64,000 bases of DNA, from the NCBI GenBank assembly GCA_010909165.1, contig MU008161.1:1674001-1738000 (forward strand), in the 5' to 3' direction. Shown in pieces: positions 48,376-60,997 of this stretch; the stretch's first letter is position 1; each line of letters begins with the position of its first letter. This DNA comes from Anthoceros angustus. Its lineage: Eukaryota > Streptophyta > Anthocerotopsida > Anthocerotales > Anthocerotaceae. The translations under genes and the position numbers were made by a program. The notes beneath the pieces are model-generated. The model searched no databases and was not told where the DNA came from. It worked only from the letters and a program-made list of their open reading frames with translations.

Positions 48376-49796
48376 GTTTCTTCCCGAGCGCGGCCAGGCG
48401 CGGTGTTGTGTTGGAACAGAATGCAATGAAGTTGGTGCATGGCCCCAGTTTCTAGAAGGGATCTAGGTAGGTACCTCGTAGCACTTCCGTCCTCGAAGCT
48501 ATCACTGGGGATTTTTTTTAATTTAATGTTTTTGAAAATAAATCAAAACAAACCCGGGGGAGAAATCTTGAGGAAGGGTTCTGATTCCCTATGTTACACA
48601 AGGTATTATGGCAACAGAAAGAGACTGTGCTCTTCCTAGGGTCATATCAATACGTGCTTACATACCATCGCAGGTTATGTGGGACTTTGGGAAATCACTG
48701 GGGCATGTTAAGAATGTTAAGATATATATATATATAATGAACTTTATACTTGTAGAGTATCTTCGTAGGGCTTTACAGCATATAGCCCTGTAGGACTTTT
48801 TACAATAGGCATGTAGGGTGCTCAAAGTAAGACTTGGGAGCTTCCCTTGTGGATTCTTAATCAAATTGCACAAGGAAAAATTCTGTAAACATAGCTGAAA
48901 ATTTTGTGAGGCCATTGCGGTAAGATCCATGTAAGTGGTTGGGAAGATTGTTGAGGATTTCGTGTCCATCTGTGGTATCAAAGCTTGAAGTTGTTCTCTA
49001 GCCTTGTAACTCGACACATCCATCATGGGTTGTCGCGCGTGCCTCGTAACATCGCGGTAACTGCAAGCTCAAGAGCATGGGCTTGCAGTTACCGCGACGG
49101 TGTTTGCAAGCCCCGCGATGCTCCCGATCACGCACCGGGTGCCTCCCTGTCCTCAATGCACCTCCGTCAAGTTATCGTCGTTCCGTCACTTTCTGCCCTC
49201 CGTCAAGTTGTCGTTGTTCCGCCACTTTCTGCCCTCCATCAAGTTGTCGTCATTCCACAACTTTCTGTCAAATGCTTGGCAAAACGACTGACTCCCAATT
49301 TGACAATACCAATCCCATCCTTCCATCTTGTGCGCTTCCATTGCTTGTTCAAATGTATGTTAGATCCTCCTTATATGGACTTGGCCAACACTTCCAGATG
49401 TTGTTTCCACTCCTCAAAACCTTTCCACCACTCCCTTCTCTCCATCCACATCTCGAATAAGTTCCTGGTGTTATTAGAGCTTGGGCGGAGGGAAACCATG
49501 CAAGCCTAACTACGGTTGACAGCATTATTAGCTTGCTGTATGAATCTAGGATGCTCTTGCATCCTCTCTCACCGTCGATGCGGTGGCCGAATGCTCCAGG
49601 CCCCGGGAATTTAGACATTGATGGCGCGTGCATGTGGCTCACCTTCTCTGCTGGATTGAGCGTAGACTCATGGGTGACCCTTGTGGGCTTAGCAAGGAAG
49701 TGATGGTACTCTTATAGAGGAAGTGTGGCCGGACCCGGAAGCTAATCCGGTGACTGACCCGGCACAAGTTGCCATGTCCCAACCCCCACGCCATCA
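48376..49796. other. promoter of the reductase gene and spacer
   Basis: AT-rich around 48490-48780, with an (at)n run at about 48722-48736. Includes the three-copy repeat at 49161. No gene recognised. The last bases are the target site of the copia element. Confidence 0.45.
49161..49268. repeat. 37-bp tandem repeat, three copies
   Basis: Three adjacent copies of a unit beginning 'cctccgtcaagttrtcgt' and ending 'actttctgcc', with single-base differences. It makes a repeated peptide on the plus strand, but no gene structure supports translation. Confidence 0.85.
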
Positions 49797-49801
49797 TCAG
49801 C

Positions 49802-49961
49802 TGTTAAAGATTAGAGTGTAGTTAACCTATCAGTTATTATGTATTTATTAACTTAGGGTTATTGGTGAACAGTCACCATGAACATTTATAAGACAATTTT
49901 GTGTTCATTTTCTTTAGTTGAATTTACAATCATTTGTATGCTTCCACTTATAAAAGTGATA
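49802..49961 (+). repeat. 5' LTR of the copia element
   Basis: Starts tgttaaagatt and ends aaaagtgata. It is preceded by target duplication tcagc and followed at once by the primer-binding site. Contains AT-rich promoter-like sequence but no clear TATA choice. The LTR is unusually short. Confidence 0.9.
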
Positions 49962-49973
49962 TGGTATCAGAGC
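49962..49973 (+). promoter_or_regulatory. primer-binding site (initiator tRNA-Met type)
   Basis: tggtatcagagc, complementary to the 3' end of plant initiator tRNA-Met, sits directly after the LTR. This is the standard copia primer site. Confidence 0.92.
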
Positions 49974-51082
49974 ACCTAGGTGCCTTATTTCTGTGTCTTG
50001 TGCTAGATCAATATGATGGTATCTACACTCCAGAATTAAATGGATCCTAGGATCTCACGGTCTCTACCACTGCAATTTTTTCTGCTTGCTCTAATATGAA
50101 TATGACAAGCAATACAGCAATGACGTGCAGGACTTGGCTTCGACTTGAGGATCTGTTCTGCTTTGCTGATGCTGCTGATCACCTCAGAGCCCAGGCAGAA
50201 TTAGACAGAAATTTCCTCGGGAATCGGACACTAAAGTAGATGCCGAGCTCCAGACACCCAAGGAGAACACCAGTTCAAAAATCTGAGTCAAGGAATCTCG
50301 TAGAGTGTCTCCCCGTCCGCATCCTTGCGTCCATTGTTTAGGAGTTCACAATCAGCAAAGAGAAGAAGACCCTAATCTGGAGTTTTTCAAGCATGCACGT
50401 GCTAGACAGCTCTTAAATTCTCGTCTTCAATCCATAGAAAATTTGTTGATGTTAGTCTCCACGTAACTAACTAGAAGGATTACCTCAGTGATGAGAAGAC
50501 TCGAAGAAATCCAGGCCACCGTTGATGAATTGGATGTCTCCCTTGAACTACTTAACATTTCAGGATCTATTGTTCTCTGTGCAAGAGACCTAAATGCTGC
50601 ACTCTACTGCCCCAGCCTCAATCTAAGACTAAATGAGGCGCCCTAGGGCATAGTTCTGTGATTTCTACTAGGATTGTAGAGCCTTCGGCCAAATTTTCAG
50701 TGTTTAGATGCAGAATTTTACCTGATTCTGTAGTCACTTGCTGCTGGCTATTAAGAGGCGTCACGGGATCTTGTGGCGGTTGGTGAGGAGAGCCACTTGG
50801 AAAGGTGCCCTAATAGCCTTTGCCAGCTGGCCCTTCTCACAACCTTCAAGTTCTCTTTTCCTAGAATCCCTAAAAATAAAATCTGAAACGATGTTAAGTT
50901 AGTACCTATTCATAGCTCACTTGTTTGTGCCCCTTCACATCTTACTAGCCTTTAGTTTCTCTGCTAGCAGTCCTTCATATCCTTTTCAGGTTACCTCTTA
51001 GTTTGTCATCAATCTCATGTCAGCCTTCTGGTGGAGCTAAAATAGTGATATTGACGAAGACGAGGATACTGAGGCTGATTTT

Positions 51083-51768
51083 TTGTCTTCTCTGGCCACG
51101 CAATTTCCTTCTTATACTCCTCTAGTTCCACAAGTACAAGTCAGCATGGCTACATTTGCTGGTGGCAGCTATGGTAGAGAAGTCAAGGAAAAAGACAGGT
51201 TTGATGGTAAATCAGCTAGGTATGAGAGCTGGAGAGCAAGAATGAAAGCTTTCTTTGATGCTAGGGACGTCTGGATGACTCAATTTCTAAACCAGGCCCA
51301 GGAGCCTCACCTAATGAGATTGCCAAATTCAATAAAGGCAATAAAATTGCCTTCGCCATCTTGCTGTCCGAATTGGATGAAGCCACTGTGACAGAGGTGG
51401 AATTCCTCCCTACAGCAGCAGACGTCTGGACACAGTTGGAGGACACATATCAAGTTCAGAATATACTAACATTGGTTGCTGTACGAAATGAATACTATGG
51501 GCTGAGAATGAGAGAAAGGGACAGCATTGGAGCACATATAAGCAGGTTTTGCTATCTGAAGGCAAGACGTACTATGCTTGGCAGCAAGCTGGATGAAATT
51601 GAATTCGTTGCTCAGCTTCTTTCAAGTCTTCCTTCCTTCTATCAGCAATTCATTTCAAGTCAAAATTCTTTGTTGCGAGCATTTGTTTCAATAGTGAAGT
51701 CTGGGGAAGCACCAACCTTGACCCTCAATGAGCTCATTGGAGCTCTCCTTGAAGAGGAGCAAAGTTGA
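51083..51768 (+). pseudogene. copia gag (UBN2-like), frameshifted
   Basis: Two overlapping frames (51083-51391 and 51361-51768) together give a copia-type gag: RFDGKSARYESWRARMKAFF, then after a shift near 51340 LPTAADVWTQLEDTYQVQN and EFVAQLLSSLPSFYQQFISS. It forms the capsid in intact relatives. The split frame makes it inactive. Confidence 0.85.
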
Positions 51769-51792
51769 ACAAGATCTAGTGGCACGGCAAGG

Positions 51793-52311
51793 GTGCACAC
51801 TAATAAAATTTTGTTTGCAACAAAGGGAAAAACGTTTGGGCAGGGGAGAGAGAAGGGGAAGAAGAAGAATAATCCATCTTCGGCTGCTCCCGCTGCTACC
51901 AAACGCAACGGTACTTGCAATTGGTATCAGATTCCTGGTCACTGGGAGCGGGATTGTCGTAAGAAGAAGGCTGGAGAACCAAGGAAGGATTCCAAACCGA
52001 CTGCGAACGTTGCCTCTAAGGGATCTTCCTCTTCTCAACCCGTAAACAAGAGTAGTTCTTCTGTTCTCACAATCTGCCTTACTTCATTCAGGGAGGTCTT
52101 CCCAATTTGGTTCATAGAATCTGGGGCAACCACCCGTGTATGTAACAATAGGCACTTGTTCACAATCTTCAAAAATCAGAGGGAGAAACAAGAGGTTTAT
52201 GTGGGGGATTCTCATGGAGTTGGAGTCAAGGGGAGTGGAACAATGAATGGTCAGTTGCTGGATGTCCTTAATGTTCCTGGAATGTCTAAGAACTTGCATA
52301 GAAATGTCTAA
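51793..52311 (+). pseudogene. copia zinc knuckle and aspartic protease, mutated
   Basis: A basic region with a CCHC-like knuckle CNWYQIPGHWERDC whose second Cys is Tyr. The protease region follows: PIWFIESGATTRVCNN, where the catalytic DSG is ESG. Both key changes indicate loss of function. The frame stops at 52309, just after LNVPGMSKNL. Confidence 0.85.
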
Positions 52312-52315
52312 GATC

Positions 52316-53155
52316 AAGGTGATCTTCAGTTCTGTTTGGGCATACAGATTTTGCGCCATAGAACTACTGGTCATATTATCCTCCATCAAACCAAATATAT
52401 GAAAGAGATTTTAAAACGCTTTCACCTTGATGAGGCTCGACCTGTTACGACGCCCTCTGTAGTGGAGGAAAAGCTCAGTGTCGAGTAGGCTCCACAGAGT
52501 GCTGCTGACATTAAAGACATGGCAGCTGTTCCGTACGCAGAGGCCGTTGGTTCCTTGATTTTTCTAGCCAACTGGATACGTCATGGCATCAGTTACAGCG
52601 TTAGCATGGTGTCCCAGTTCTTGCAACAGCCTAGACGAGCTCATTGGACAACCGTTAAGCGCGTATACCGCTATCTTAAGGGCACTGTTATCTATGGTCT
52701 GCAATACTCATCAAGTGGGAGCAAGTCACTTTTACTTACCGCGCGCTTATGCAGATGCTGACTGGGCTTCCAATGCTGATGTAAGAAAAAGCCTTTCAAC
52801 TTGTTGCTTCATCCTTGCCTCTGGGTCTGTTAGCTGAAGTTGCAAGAGACAAGGATCTCTTGCTTTGTCTTCTACGGAAGGTGAGTATAAAGCCCTTACA
52901 GATGCCTGCAAAGAGGTAGAATGGGAGCGTCAATTCTTAGATTCCGTCAATCAATCACAGCCTGACCCTACTAGTCTGTTTTGTGATAACATGGGTGCTA
53001 TAGCTCTAGTTGCTAATCCTAGGTTTCATGCTAGGACTAAACATATAGAACTCTATCACCATTACATCCGGAAACCTATCAGCTTAGTGGATGAAGCATC
53101 ATGTTCTTATTCTAAGCATGAAATAACAACTTCTAGCCTTAGTGGTAGAAACTGA
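52316..53155 (+). pseudogene. copia reverse transcriptase end and RNase H
   Basis: LGIQILRHRTTGHIILHQTK is the end of the RT thumb. The linker YAEAVGSLIFLANWIRHGIS and the RNase H stretch AYADADWASNADVRKSLSTC, ALSSTEGEYKALTDACKE and LFCDNMGAIALVANP follow. Asp/Glu catalytic residues are kept, but there are frameshifts near 52490 and 52740. Integrase and the RT palm (YVDD) are absent: the coding sequence jumps from protease to RT end at about 52312. Confidence 0.85.
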
Positions 53156-56100
53156 AGCTAGTGCAGAAACTAACCAGGTAGTTTTTTAGAATCAAATTTG
53201 TTTTTACCTTCATATGATTCTTCTTGTATTTGTGGCACCACCCACACTTCCCACTGGTCGTCCAAAGTGTGAAGGTCTTGGATATCTTGTTCTAAGCGGG
53301 CAATATGTCTCCTTATGACTCCTTGAATCTTCTCCCTGTCCTCCTCAAAGTGTCTTTGCTCGTACCTCACATTTGGGTCACGTCTAGGGTCAAAACGCAT
53401 AGGACCTCTACGAAGACTTTCTGTGGTCCAAGTGTTAGGGAGTGATCTAGGAGGATAATTTGGAAGGGGAGGCAACATACTTAATGTTGGCACAGGTCGA
53501 GGAATCGCAGGTGTTGGAGCTAAGGATTCATTGCCTCTCTTGTTTGTATCTGCAATAAGGCATGGACGGCAAGCATGAGAATGTGAAGCTGGTAACTATT
53601 AGAGGATTATGCTCAAGCTCAAATCTTCACCTTTAGCTCAGTCTCACGAATTATGTTAAGCTGCGAAACTGAAGAACAGATGAGCAACATCGCAGGCTTG
53701 CCCTTGCACACACGAGCAATTCTTGGCGCAAGGATCCCCTCTGCCTCAGTGCACACACGAGGATGAGGGCTTGTCGCAGATTGGGCGGGCTGCAACGCCG
53801 GATTGAGGAGAGCACCGTGCCTAGATGAAGTTGCACCTGGATTTCTCAGGGCGCCTCCTTGCACAAAGCTGGCCTCTATGTCCAGATCTATGGTGTGTGC
53901 AACTAGGGCGCCCCTAGGCGCTCTTCCTCCTACGCTCATCTGCGCCGTCCGTGCCAGCCTTTTTCTTGCCATTGCTGTGGTCGCCCCTCCGTGCCTTGCC
54001 ATTGGTTTCGGCCGTCTCCGCTTGTACAGAGCCTCCATCGCCTGTTCGCCATTTTTAAGCGATAAGGGGGAGCGGGGGGGAGAGGGGGTTGGTGAGCAGG
54101 GGCATGATGGTTATGTGGCCTTTAATGGCCATCTACCCTCCCCCCCATCAAACCCTACATGGACATGGCTTTTCGCATGCCCATGGGTACATGTAAACGA
54201 TCTGGACTTGGAAACCCCTGTTGGGATGTGCCTGGAAGTGTTTTTTTTGTTTTTTTGGTCGAGTGTGGTGTGAAAATAAGTCAGGTTGACAGTAGGCAGA
54301 GGTATTTATAGAAGAAATGTCCTTGGCCTATGGTTTTTTTTTTTCTTGGCTTGATTTTTAGGTTAGAAAATAAATGGGCCGGGAACTTGGGTTCCTTGGC
54401 CCATGGACTTGGAATGTCCACCAAAAGTCTATATATGTGAGGTAGGGGGTTGGAATAATTAGAGTGTGATAGGTCTATAAGTTTGGGGTCGGCCAGCGGT
54501 GAATGAGTGTGGGGTTGTGGATTGGGATGTGGAAGCGGTCGTAGAGGTCGAGCAGGAGTAGGGGAACACAGGAAACTTAACCCTAGGAAATAACAACTTC
54601 TAGCCTTAGTGGTAGAAGGCGGAGGAGGAAGGCGGAGGAGCCCAAGGAGGAAAAATCGGATAGGCGGGAGTCGGTGGCGGCAGGCGGTTCGGAGGAGGAG
54701 GCGGGCGCACACGAAGGAAGGAGCTCCGAACCCCCACGGTGACATCGCGAATCGCGAGGAGGAGGAGGAAGGCGCTCAGACGGCGCTCCTTCTTGAGGAG
54801 GTAGGAACCACAGGCGGGCGGCGGTTGGAGGTGGCGTTGGGTGGTGAGGCCGAGGGAGGCTGTGAGAGGATGGCGCCCAAGGTCACCAACGAAATTGTGC
54901 TTGCCCAATGGCCAAACATGGATCATTGGAAAGTTCGAGGGAGGCTGGTGAAGGCTGAGCTGGGTTTCATGGAAGAGCGGTGGAATTACATGAACAGGGG
55001 CCGGTGTGGGAGTGTCGCCACGAAGGACAAAGGCGGGGGATTTAGAGCGCAGGATTGGGATGTGGAAGCGGTCGTAGAGGTCGAACAGGAGTAGGGGAAC
55101 CTGGGAAACTTAACCCTAGGAATGAAGTCCGCTCAAACAACGGAGCGCAACGGGCGGCCGGAGCGCAACGGAGCGCAACGGGCGGCCGGAGCGCAACGGA
55201 GCGCAACGGGCGGCCGGAGGAGGAGGCGGTTCGGAGGAGGAGGCGGGCGCACCCACGAAGGAAGGAGCTCCGAACCCCCACAGTGACATCGCGAATCGCG
55301 AGGAGGAGGAAGGCGCACGGACAAGGCCCCTTGCCGAGGAGGTAGGAACTCGAGACCGACCCCGTGAAATTCGCAGCGAGGTGGCGTTGATTTGAGGCGC
55401 GAGGCGGAGAGGGATGGCGCCAAGGTCACCAACGAAATTGTGCTTGCCCAATGGCCAAACATGGATCATTGGAAAGTTCTCGACGGAGGAAGTGGTGAAG
55501 GCTGAGCTGGGTTTCATGGAAGAGCGGTGGAATTACATGAACTTGGGTTCCTTGGCCCATGGACTTGGGAGGAAAGTTCTCGACGGAGGAAGTGGTGAAG
55601 GCGGGGGATTTAGAGCGCAGGATTGGGATGTGGAAGCGGTCGTAGAGGTCGAGCAGAGTAGGGGAACCCGGGAAACTTAACCCTAGGAATGAAGTCCGCT
55701 CAAACAACGGAGCGCAACGGGCGGCGGAGGCGGGCGGCGGAGGAAAGTTCTCGACGGAGGAGGAGGCGGGATGAGGCACGTGGCGGGCGGAGGAGGAGGC
55801 GGTTCGGAGGAGGAGGCGCGAGGAGGAAGGAGCTCCGAACCCCCACAGTGACATCGCGAATCGCGACGCTGGAGGAGGAAGGCGCTACGGACAGCGGCGC
55901 TCCTTGCTGAGGAGGTAGGAACCCTGGAGACTGACCCCCCAGGAAATTCGCAGCGAGGTGGCGTTGATTTGAGGCGCGAGGCCAGGGAGACTGTGAGAGG
56001 GATGGCGCCCAAGGTCACAACGGAAATTGTGCTTGCCCAATGGCCAAACATGGATCATTGGAAAGTTCGAGCTGGAGAACTGGTGAAGGAGCTGAAGCTG

Positions 56101-56665
56101 GGTTTCATGGAAGAACGGTGGAATTACATGAACTTGGGGAGTGGAGTCACCAAGGACAAACAAAGGGGATTTAGAGCGGCCGCAGGATTGGGACCGGAGT
56201 CGTTAGAGGGTGTATGGGCGAGGAGGAGGAGGCGGTTTGGTGATGGAGCCGTCCGGAAAAGAAGCAGGCGGGCGGCAGGCGGGGCCGCCACAGTTAAAGC
56301 GGGCGTAATTCGCGAACCGGTTGAGGGGTTGTAGCCTTGATTGATGGAGTCGGCGGTGGCTCCTATGTTTCTGCTGACACAAGAAGCAGGATTATTTGTC
56401 TGACCACTTGCTGCTGTTCCTTCATGAAGTGGTCAAGGGGGCGAAAATCGATTGGGGCGAATTCTCTTCGACAAGTTGTGTGAAGAGAGGTTGAACCTGA
56501 TTTCTTCTACCCCTCGGCCCTCTCTAATCTCACCATTTCTGGTCCATCTTTATGTTTCGCTAAGCACGCGGTGGAATTGTAGCCTCCCTCCACATGTGGA
56601 AGCCGGTTAGGGAGGTGAAGTGGGCGGAGGAGCCCAAGGAGGAAAAATCGGATAGGCGGGAGTCG

Positions 56666-59491
56666 GTGGCGGCAGGCGGTTCGGAGGAAGAAGGAAATTC
56701 CCACCAGCAAAGGAAGACCGGGGTGAAAGGCGGGCATCGTGAAAAGGTGAGGCGGATCGCGTCACGGTCAGCAGGCGCGCTCTGAAAATGAAAGCCAAGC
56801 GGCGGTTGGAGGTGGCGAAGAGGCGCGATCCGAGGACAATTTCTTGACGGATGCGATGATGAATCAACTCCGGAGGGTTTAGGGCGACCTCGAGCGGACC
56901 CCCCTCGGCATGGGAAGAGATTTTCAAGGGGACTCCAGCAGAGGTGGATGCAACCGAATTGGTGAGGTGCGCACCTTCTGGGAGGAAAGTTCTCGACGGA
57001 GGATGGCGTCTGGCGGGGCCGCCACAACAAGTGGACTTGCGGGACCACGTCGATGATCCGGGCCCAAGCGGTTGTTGGATCAAGCGGCTTTAGCTCTCAC
57101 GGCTCGGTGTGCGGGCGGAGGAAGTGGTGAAGGCCGGGTTTGTGAAGGAGGCCAAGCGCAAGCAAGCTGGAGGAAGACAAGCGGAACCTAGAAATAAGGG
57201 CCAAGATTCAAGAAGATTTGTGCGGGGCCGGAGAAGTTGCAAGCCATGGCGAGGTGAGGAAGCACTCATGGCTCAAATTAAGGATGCCCACGAGACGAAC
57301 CAGAGATGCGGGGAGTTGTTGCGAGCCGGGAGGCGGCCTCGGTGGAAAAGGCCCATAAGCTAGCGGGCGATATAAGCGGAGGCGGGATGAGGCACGTGGC
57401 GGGCGAGAAAAGACAAAGGGAAGGCGGAGGAAGTGGTGAAGGCGGAGGAGCCCAAGGAGGAGGCGGGGTAGCGGAAGGAACTACCGAGGAAGGAAGCAAA
57501 GAACCGAGGTAGCCGAAACCTCACCTACCAAGGTTCTTTGAGCGAGCGGCAGTCGTGGAGTCCACTACCGCGTGAGTCGCTTCTGACATTGGCGCATCAA
57601 CCCGGAAGTGGGCGGAGGCGGCGGCGCGGCGTGGCGCCTCGCGAGACATGGCGAGCAACCGGTGTAGCCTACGGGAGGAGGGTAAGCACCTCGGTGGGGT
57701 CCTATTATATTCGGCACATGGATGAGGAAACTTATGTTCTGGTCTATATGTGAATGGAGAACGCGTGCTTAACCTCACTCCATGTGCGTGTGGAAATAGG
57801 AGGGATCGGGGCCTACCTCGCAAGTGAGGACCCAGTGCATACTTCTACCTGCGCCGGTGTGGGGTTGGCTCCCTATTATGCGGAGGCGACTTTGGAGGAG
57901 TTGAGTGAGGAGGAGGTCGAGCTTGGGTGGACGAGGAACCGTAATAATCCTCGGCAATAGGCGGCGGCGGAAGATCACGGAAGCCCAGGCGGTACACCTC
58001 AAATTGGGCGTCCAGCGGTGGCGGTGAGGTGGAAGTAGTGTGGGAGAACCCGTCCACCAGCGGCGTGGCGGGGAGCTCGTGGCGGCAGGCGGTTCGGAGG
58101 AAGGAAATTCCACCAGCAAAGAGGAAGACCGGGGTGAAAGGCGGGCATCGTGAAAAGGTGAAGGCGGATCGCGTCACGGTCAGCAGGCGCGCTCTGAAAA
58201 TGAAAGCCAAGCGGCGGTTGGAGGTGGCGAAGAGGAGGCGCGATCCGAGGACAATTTCTTGACGGATGCGGATGATGAATCAACTCCGGAGGGTTTAGGG
58301 GTCGACCTCGAGCGGACCCCCCTCGGCATGGGAAGAGATTTTCAAGGGGACTCCAGCAGCGAGGTGGATGCAACCGAATTGGTGAGGGTGCGCACCTGGA
58401 GGAAAGTTCTCGACGGAGGGATGGCGTCTGGCGGGGCCGCCACAACAAGTGGACTTGCGGGACCACGTCGATGATCCGGGCCCAAGCGGTTGTTGGATCA
58501 AGCGGCTTTAGCTCTCACGGCTCGGTGTGCGGGCGGGAGGAAGTGGTGAAGGCCGGGTTTGTGAAGGGAGGCCAAGCGCAAGCAAGCTGGAGGAAGACAA
58601 GCGGAACCTAGAAATAAGGGCCAAGATTCAAGAAGATTTGTGCGGGGCCGGAGAAGTTGCAAGCCATGACGAGCAGGAAGCACTCATGGCTCAAATTAAG
58701 GATGCCCACGAGACGAACCAGAGATGCAGGGAGTTGTTGCGAGCCGGGAGGAGGCGGCCTCGGTGGAAAAGGCCCATAAGCTAGCGGAGGCGATATAAGC
58801 GGAGGCGGGATGAGGCACGTGGCGGGCGAGAAAAGACAAAGGGAAGGAAGCGGGCGGAGGAGCCCAAGGAGGAGGCGGGGTAGCGGAAGGAACTGGGGCG
58901 GAAGGAAGCAAAGAACCGAGGTAGCCGAAACCTCACCTACCAAGGTTCTTTGAGCGAGCAACGGTCGTGGAGTCCACTACCGGTAGTCAGCTACCGACAT
59001 TGGCGCATCAACCCGGGCGCGGGCGGGCGGCAGGCGCGGCGTGGCGCCTCGCGAGGACATAGGCGAGCAACCGGTGTAGCCTACGGGAGGAGGGTAAGCA
59101 CCTCGGTGCGGGGGGTCCTATTATATTCGGCACATGGATGAGGAAACTTATGTTCTGGTCTATATGTGAATGGAAGCGTGCTTAACCTCACCGCCCATGT
59201 GCGTGTGGAAATAGGAGGGATCGGGGCCTACCTCATGCAAGTGAGGACCCAGTGCATACTTCTACCCGCTGCGCCGGTGTGGGGTTGGCCCCTATTATGA
59301 GGCGACTTTGGAGGAGTTGAGCGAGGAGGAGGTCCGAGCTTGGGTGGGCGAGGCAGTAATAATCCTCGGCAATAGGCGGCGGAAGATCACGGAAGCCCAG
59401 GCGGTACACCTCAAATTGAGGCGTCCAGCGGTGGTGAGGTGGAAGTAGTGTGGGAGAACACAGTCCAGACCAGTGGCGTGGCGGAGAGCTC
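56666..59491. repeat. tandem duplication of a 1413-bp unit
   Basis: Unit 1 is 56666-58078 and unit 2 is 58079-59491. Both are 1413 bp by my coordinates despite many compensating indels. The word 'gtggcggc' sits at 56666, 58079 and 59492, an 8-bp junction microhomology. Shared landmarks include the 'cacctaccaaggttctttga' run and the 'cggcacatggatgaggaaac' run. Confidence 0.85.
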
Positions 59492-60215
59492 GTGGCGGCG
59501 GCAATGGAGGGCGTGGCGGGCGGCAGCCAGTCGAGGTAGGCGCGAGATAAGCGGTGATAGCATCCTAAAGATAATTTGGTTATCTTTGCCCGGACCTAGG
59601 ATCGCTCCGAATTGTGGGCGCGTCCCTTCATGATAGCCATCTTAGGACCTAAAATCCGGGCATGGTGCCCGGCCGATGTATAAGAGGGGCAATTATGTCC
59701 CTCACAGATAACTCTGGTTGAGATCCCCACGTTGCACATGGCTGGTTGGAGCGTCCGATTGAGAGGTGGTGTCGCGAGGCGCTCCTAGGGGTGGTCGAGA
59801 GCTTGCTCCAACCGGGAGGAGGGTGATGGAGCAATCTTTGCGACAAGGAGGAGGAAACCAAGGGATTGGCGCGGGCGGGTCCGGAGCTTGCTCGTAGCGC
59901 TCTGTGGCCTTGGGGTTCTTCTTTCCTTCACCTTGATCCACGGTTGTGTTCGAAATCGAGAGTGTTGAGTGGATGGTTGGAAGCTTCTTGAGCGAATTGA
60001 GAGAGAGAGAGAAGAGATCGGGTGAAGGAGAGATCAAATGCTGTACGCGATGCGAGGTGTGAGATCGTAAGTGGAAAGAGAAGGAGAGCGAATTGGGACG
60101 TTAACAGTGGAGAATTGTGTGTGTGGATTGTGAAACTCGAACCGGTGCTTGTAGTGGAAAGTGCACAAGGGAAACAACGTTTCTGGTGGAAATCGTGTGG
60201 GTGTGGCGCCCTTTC

Positions 60216-60239
60216 TGTGTGTGTGTGTGTGTGTGTGTG
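60216..60239. repeat. (gt)n microsatellite
   Basis: About 12 GT units. A similar surrounding sequence with a shorter run returns at 60325-60360 ('cgtgtgggtgtggcgcc' before each). Confidence 0.95.
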
Positions 60240-60828
60240 AGGAGCGGGTGTGAGGTATCCTAGGAACTTTGGTCCCTAGGAATCGGAGTGCGCATGAAGT
60301 GTGGAGTCACGAGAATAACACACGTGATCGTGTGGGTGTGGCGCCTTTGTGTGTGTGAGGATCCATGGCCGCGCCAGATGAGTTGCTAGGGTTTGGTGTG
60401 GGACCCACCTCGGTGGTTGTACTACCCGGTAGTGGTGAGAGTCACCGTGGTAGTGGCTCCGGAACGGGGGTCGTGGAACGAGATTTGCGGTCGGGAAGTT
60501 AGATCCGTGGTAGTTGGATGAGACAGGAGGTAGTCGTAGTTGAGTAGATAGGTGCGAGAAGTGGTAGCGGTCCAGTCCAGGCTTAGGCAAAGGTTGGTAG
60601 TGATAGAAGATAGCGTCTTTTGGCACAAACCATTCCCTTGGGAGCGAATCCCAGGACTACAACGACATTGAGGGTAAATGTGGACCTCACCGTGTCCCAC
60701 GACACGGGTTTACACAGCCACAGTACATAACCGTTTTTTTCCGTCTAATAAAGACTACGTACTGGATATAGTTCTACCTCTAGTTACCTATACTAAACTG
60801 GTAATTTCTTTAATAATCTGTCTAGGTT

Positions 60829-60837
60829 AAGTAGGGG
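60829..60837 (+). promoter_or_regulatory. polypurine tract
   Basis: aagtagggg lies immediately before the 3' LTR. It is the expected plus-strand primer position, though short and interrupted by one T. Confidence 0.75.
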
Positions 60838-60997
60838 TGTTAAAGATCAGAGTGTAGTTTAACATATCAGTTATTATGTATTTATTAACTTAGGGTTATC
60901 GGTGAACAGTCACTATGAACATTTATAAGACAATTTTGTGTTCATTTTCTTTAGTTGAATTTACAATCATTTTATGCTTCTGCTTATAAAAGTGATA
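60838..60997 (+). repeat. 3' LTR of the copia element
   Basis: Aligns end to end with the 5' LTR and is followed by the target duplication tcagc at 60998-61002. Confidence 0.9.

Larger units (their letters stand above)
53156..60700. mobile_element. GC-rich repeat-derived insert inside the copia element
   Basis: Composition changes at about 53.6 kb to 'ggcggagg'-rich DNA like that at 18-24 kb. A module reading VTNEIVLAQWPNMDHWK and LGFMEERWNYMN is present at 54868, 55412 and 56001, each time with different indels. A coiled-coil frame (EDKRNLEIRAKIQEDL, ALMAQIKDAHETNQRC) lies at 57.1-57.36 and 58.53-58.78 kb. This resembles the gag-only element type and suggests nested insertion into, or capture by, the copia element. 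No polymerase or integrase is seen. Exact ends were not found. Confidence 0.5.
49802..60997 (+). mobile_element. Ty1/copia LTR retrotransposon with internal deletion and a large GC-rich insertion
   Basis: The two LTRs are 160 bp each (49802-49961 and 60838-60997). A 5-bp target duplication, tcagc, lies at 49797-49801 and 60998-61002. The tRNA-Met-type primer site and a polypurine tract abut the LTRs. LTR ends are TG...TA. By eye the LTRs differ at about 6 substitutions and 2 single-base indels, so the insertion is old. The coding order gag, zinc knuckle, protease, [gap], RT end, RNase H is copia-like. Integrase and most RT are missing, and all parts have stops or frameshifts. Between 53156 and about 60700 lies unrelated GC-rich repeat DNA. 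Confidence 0.88.
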
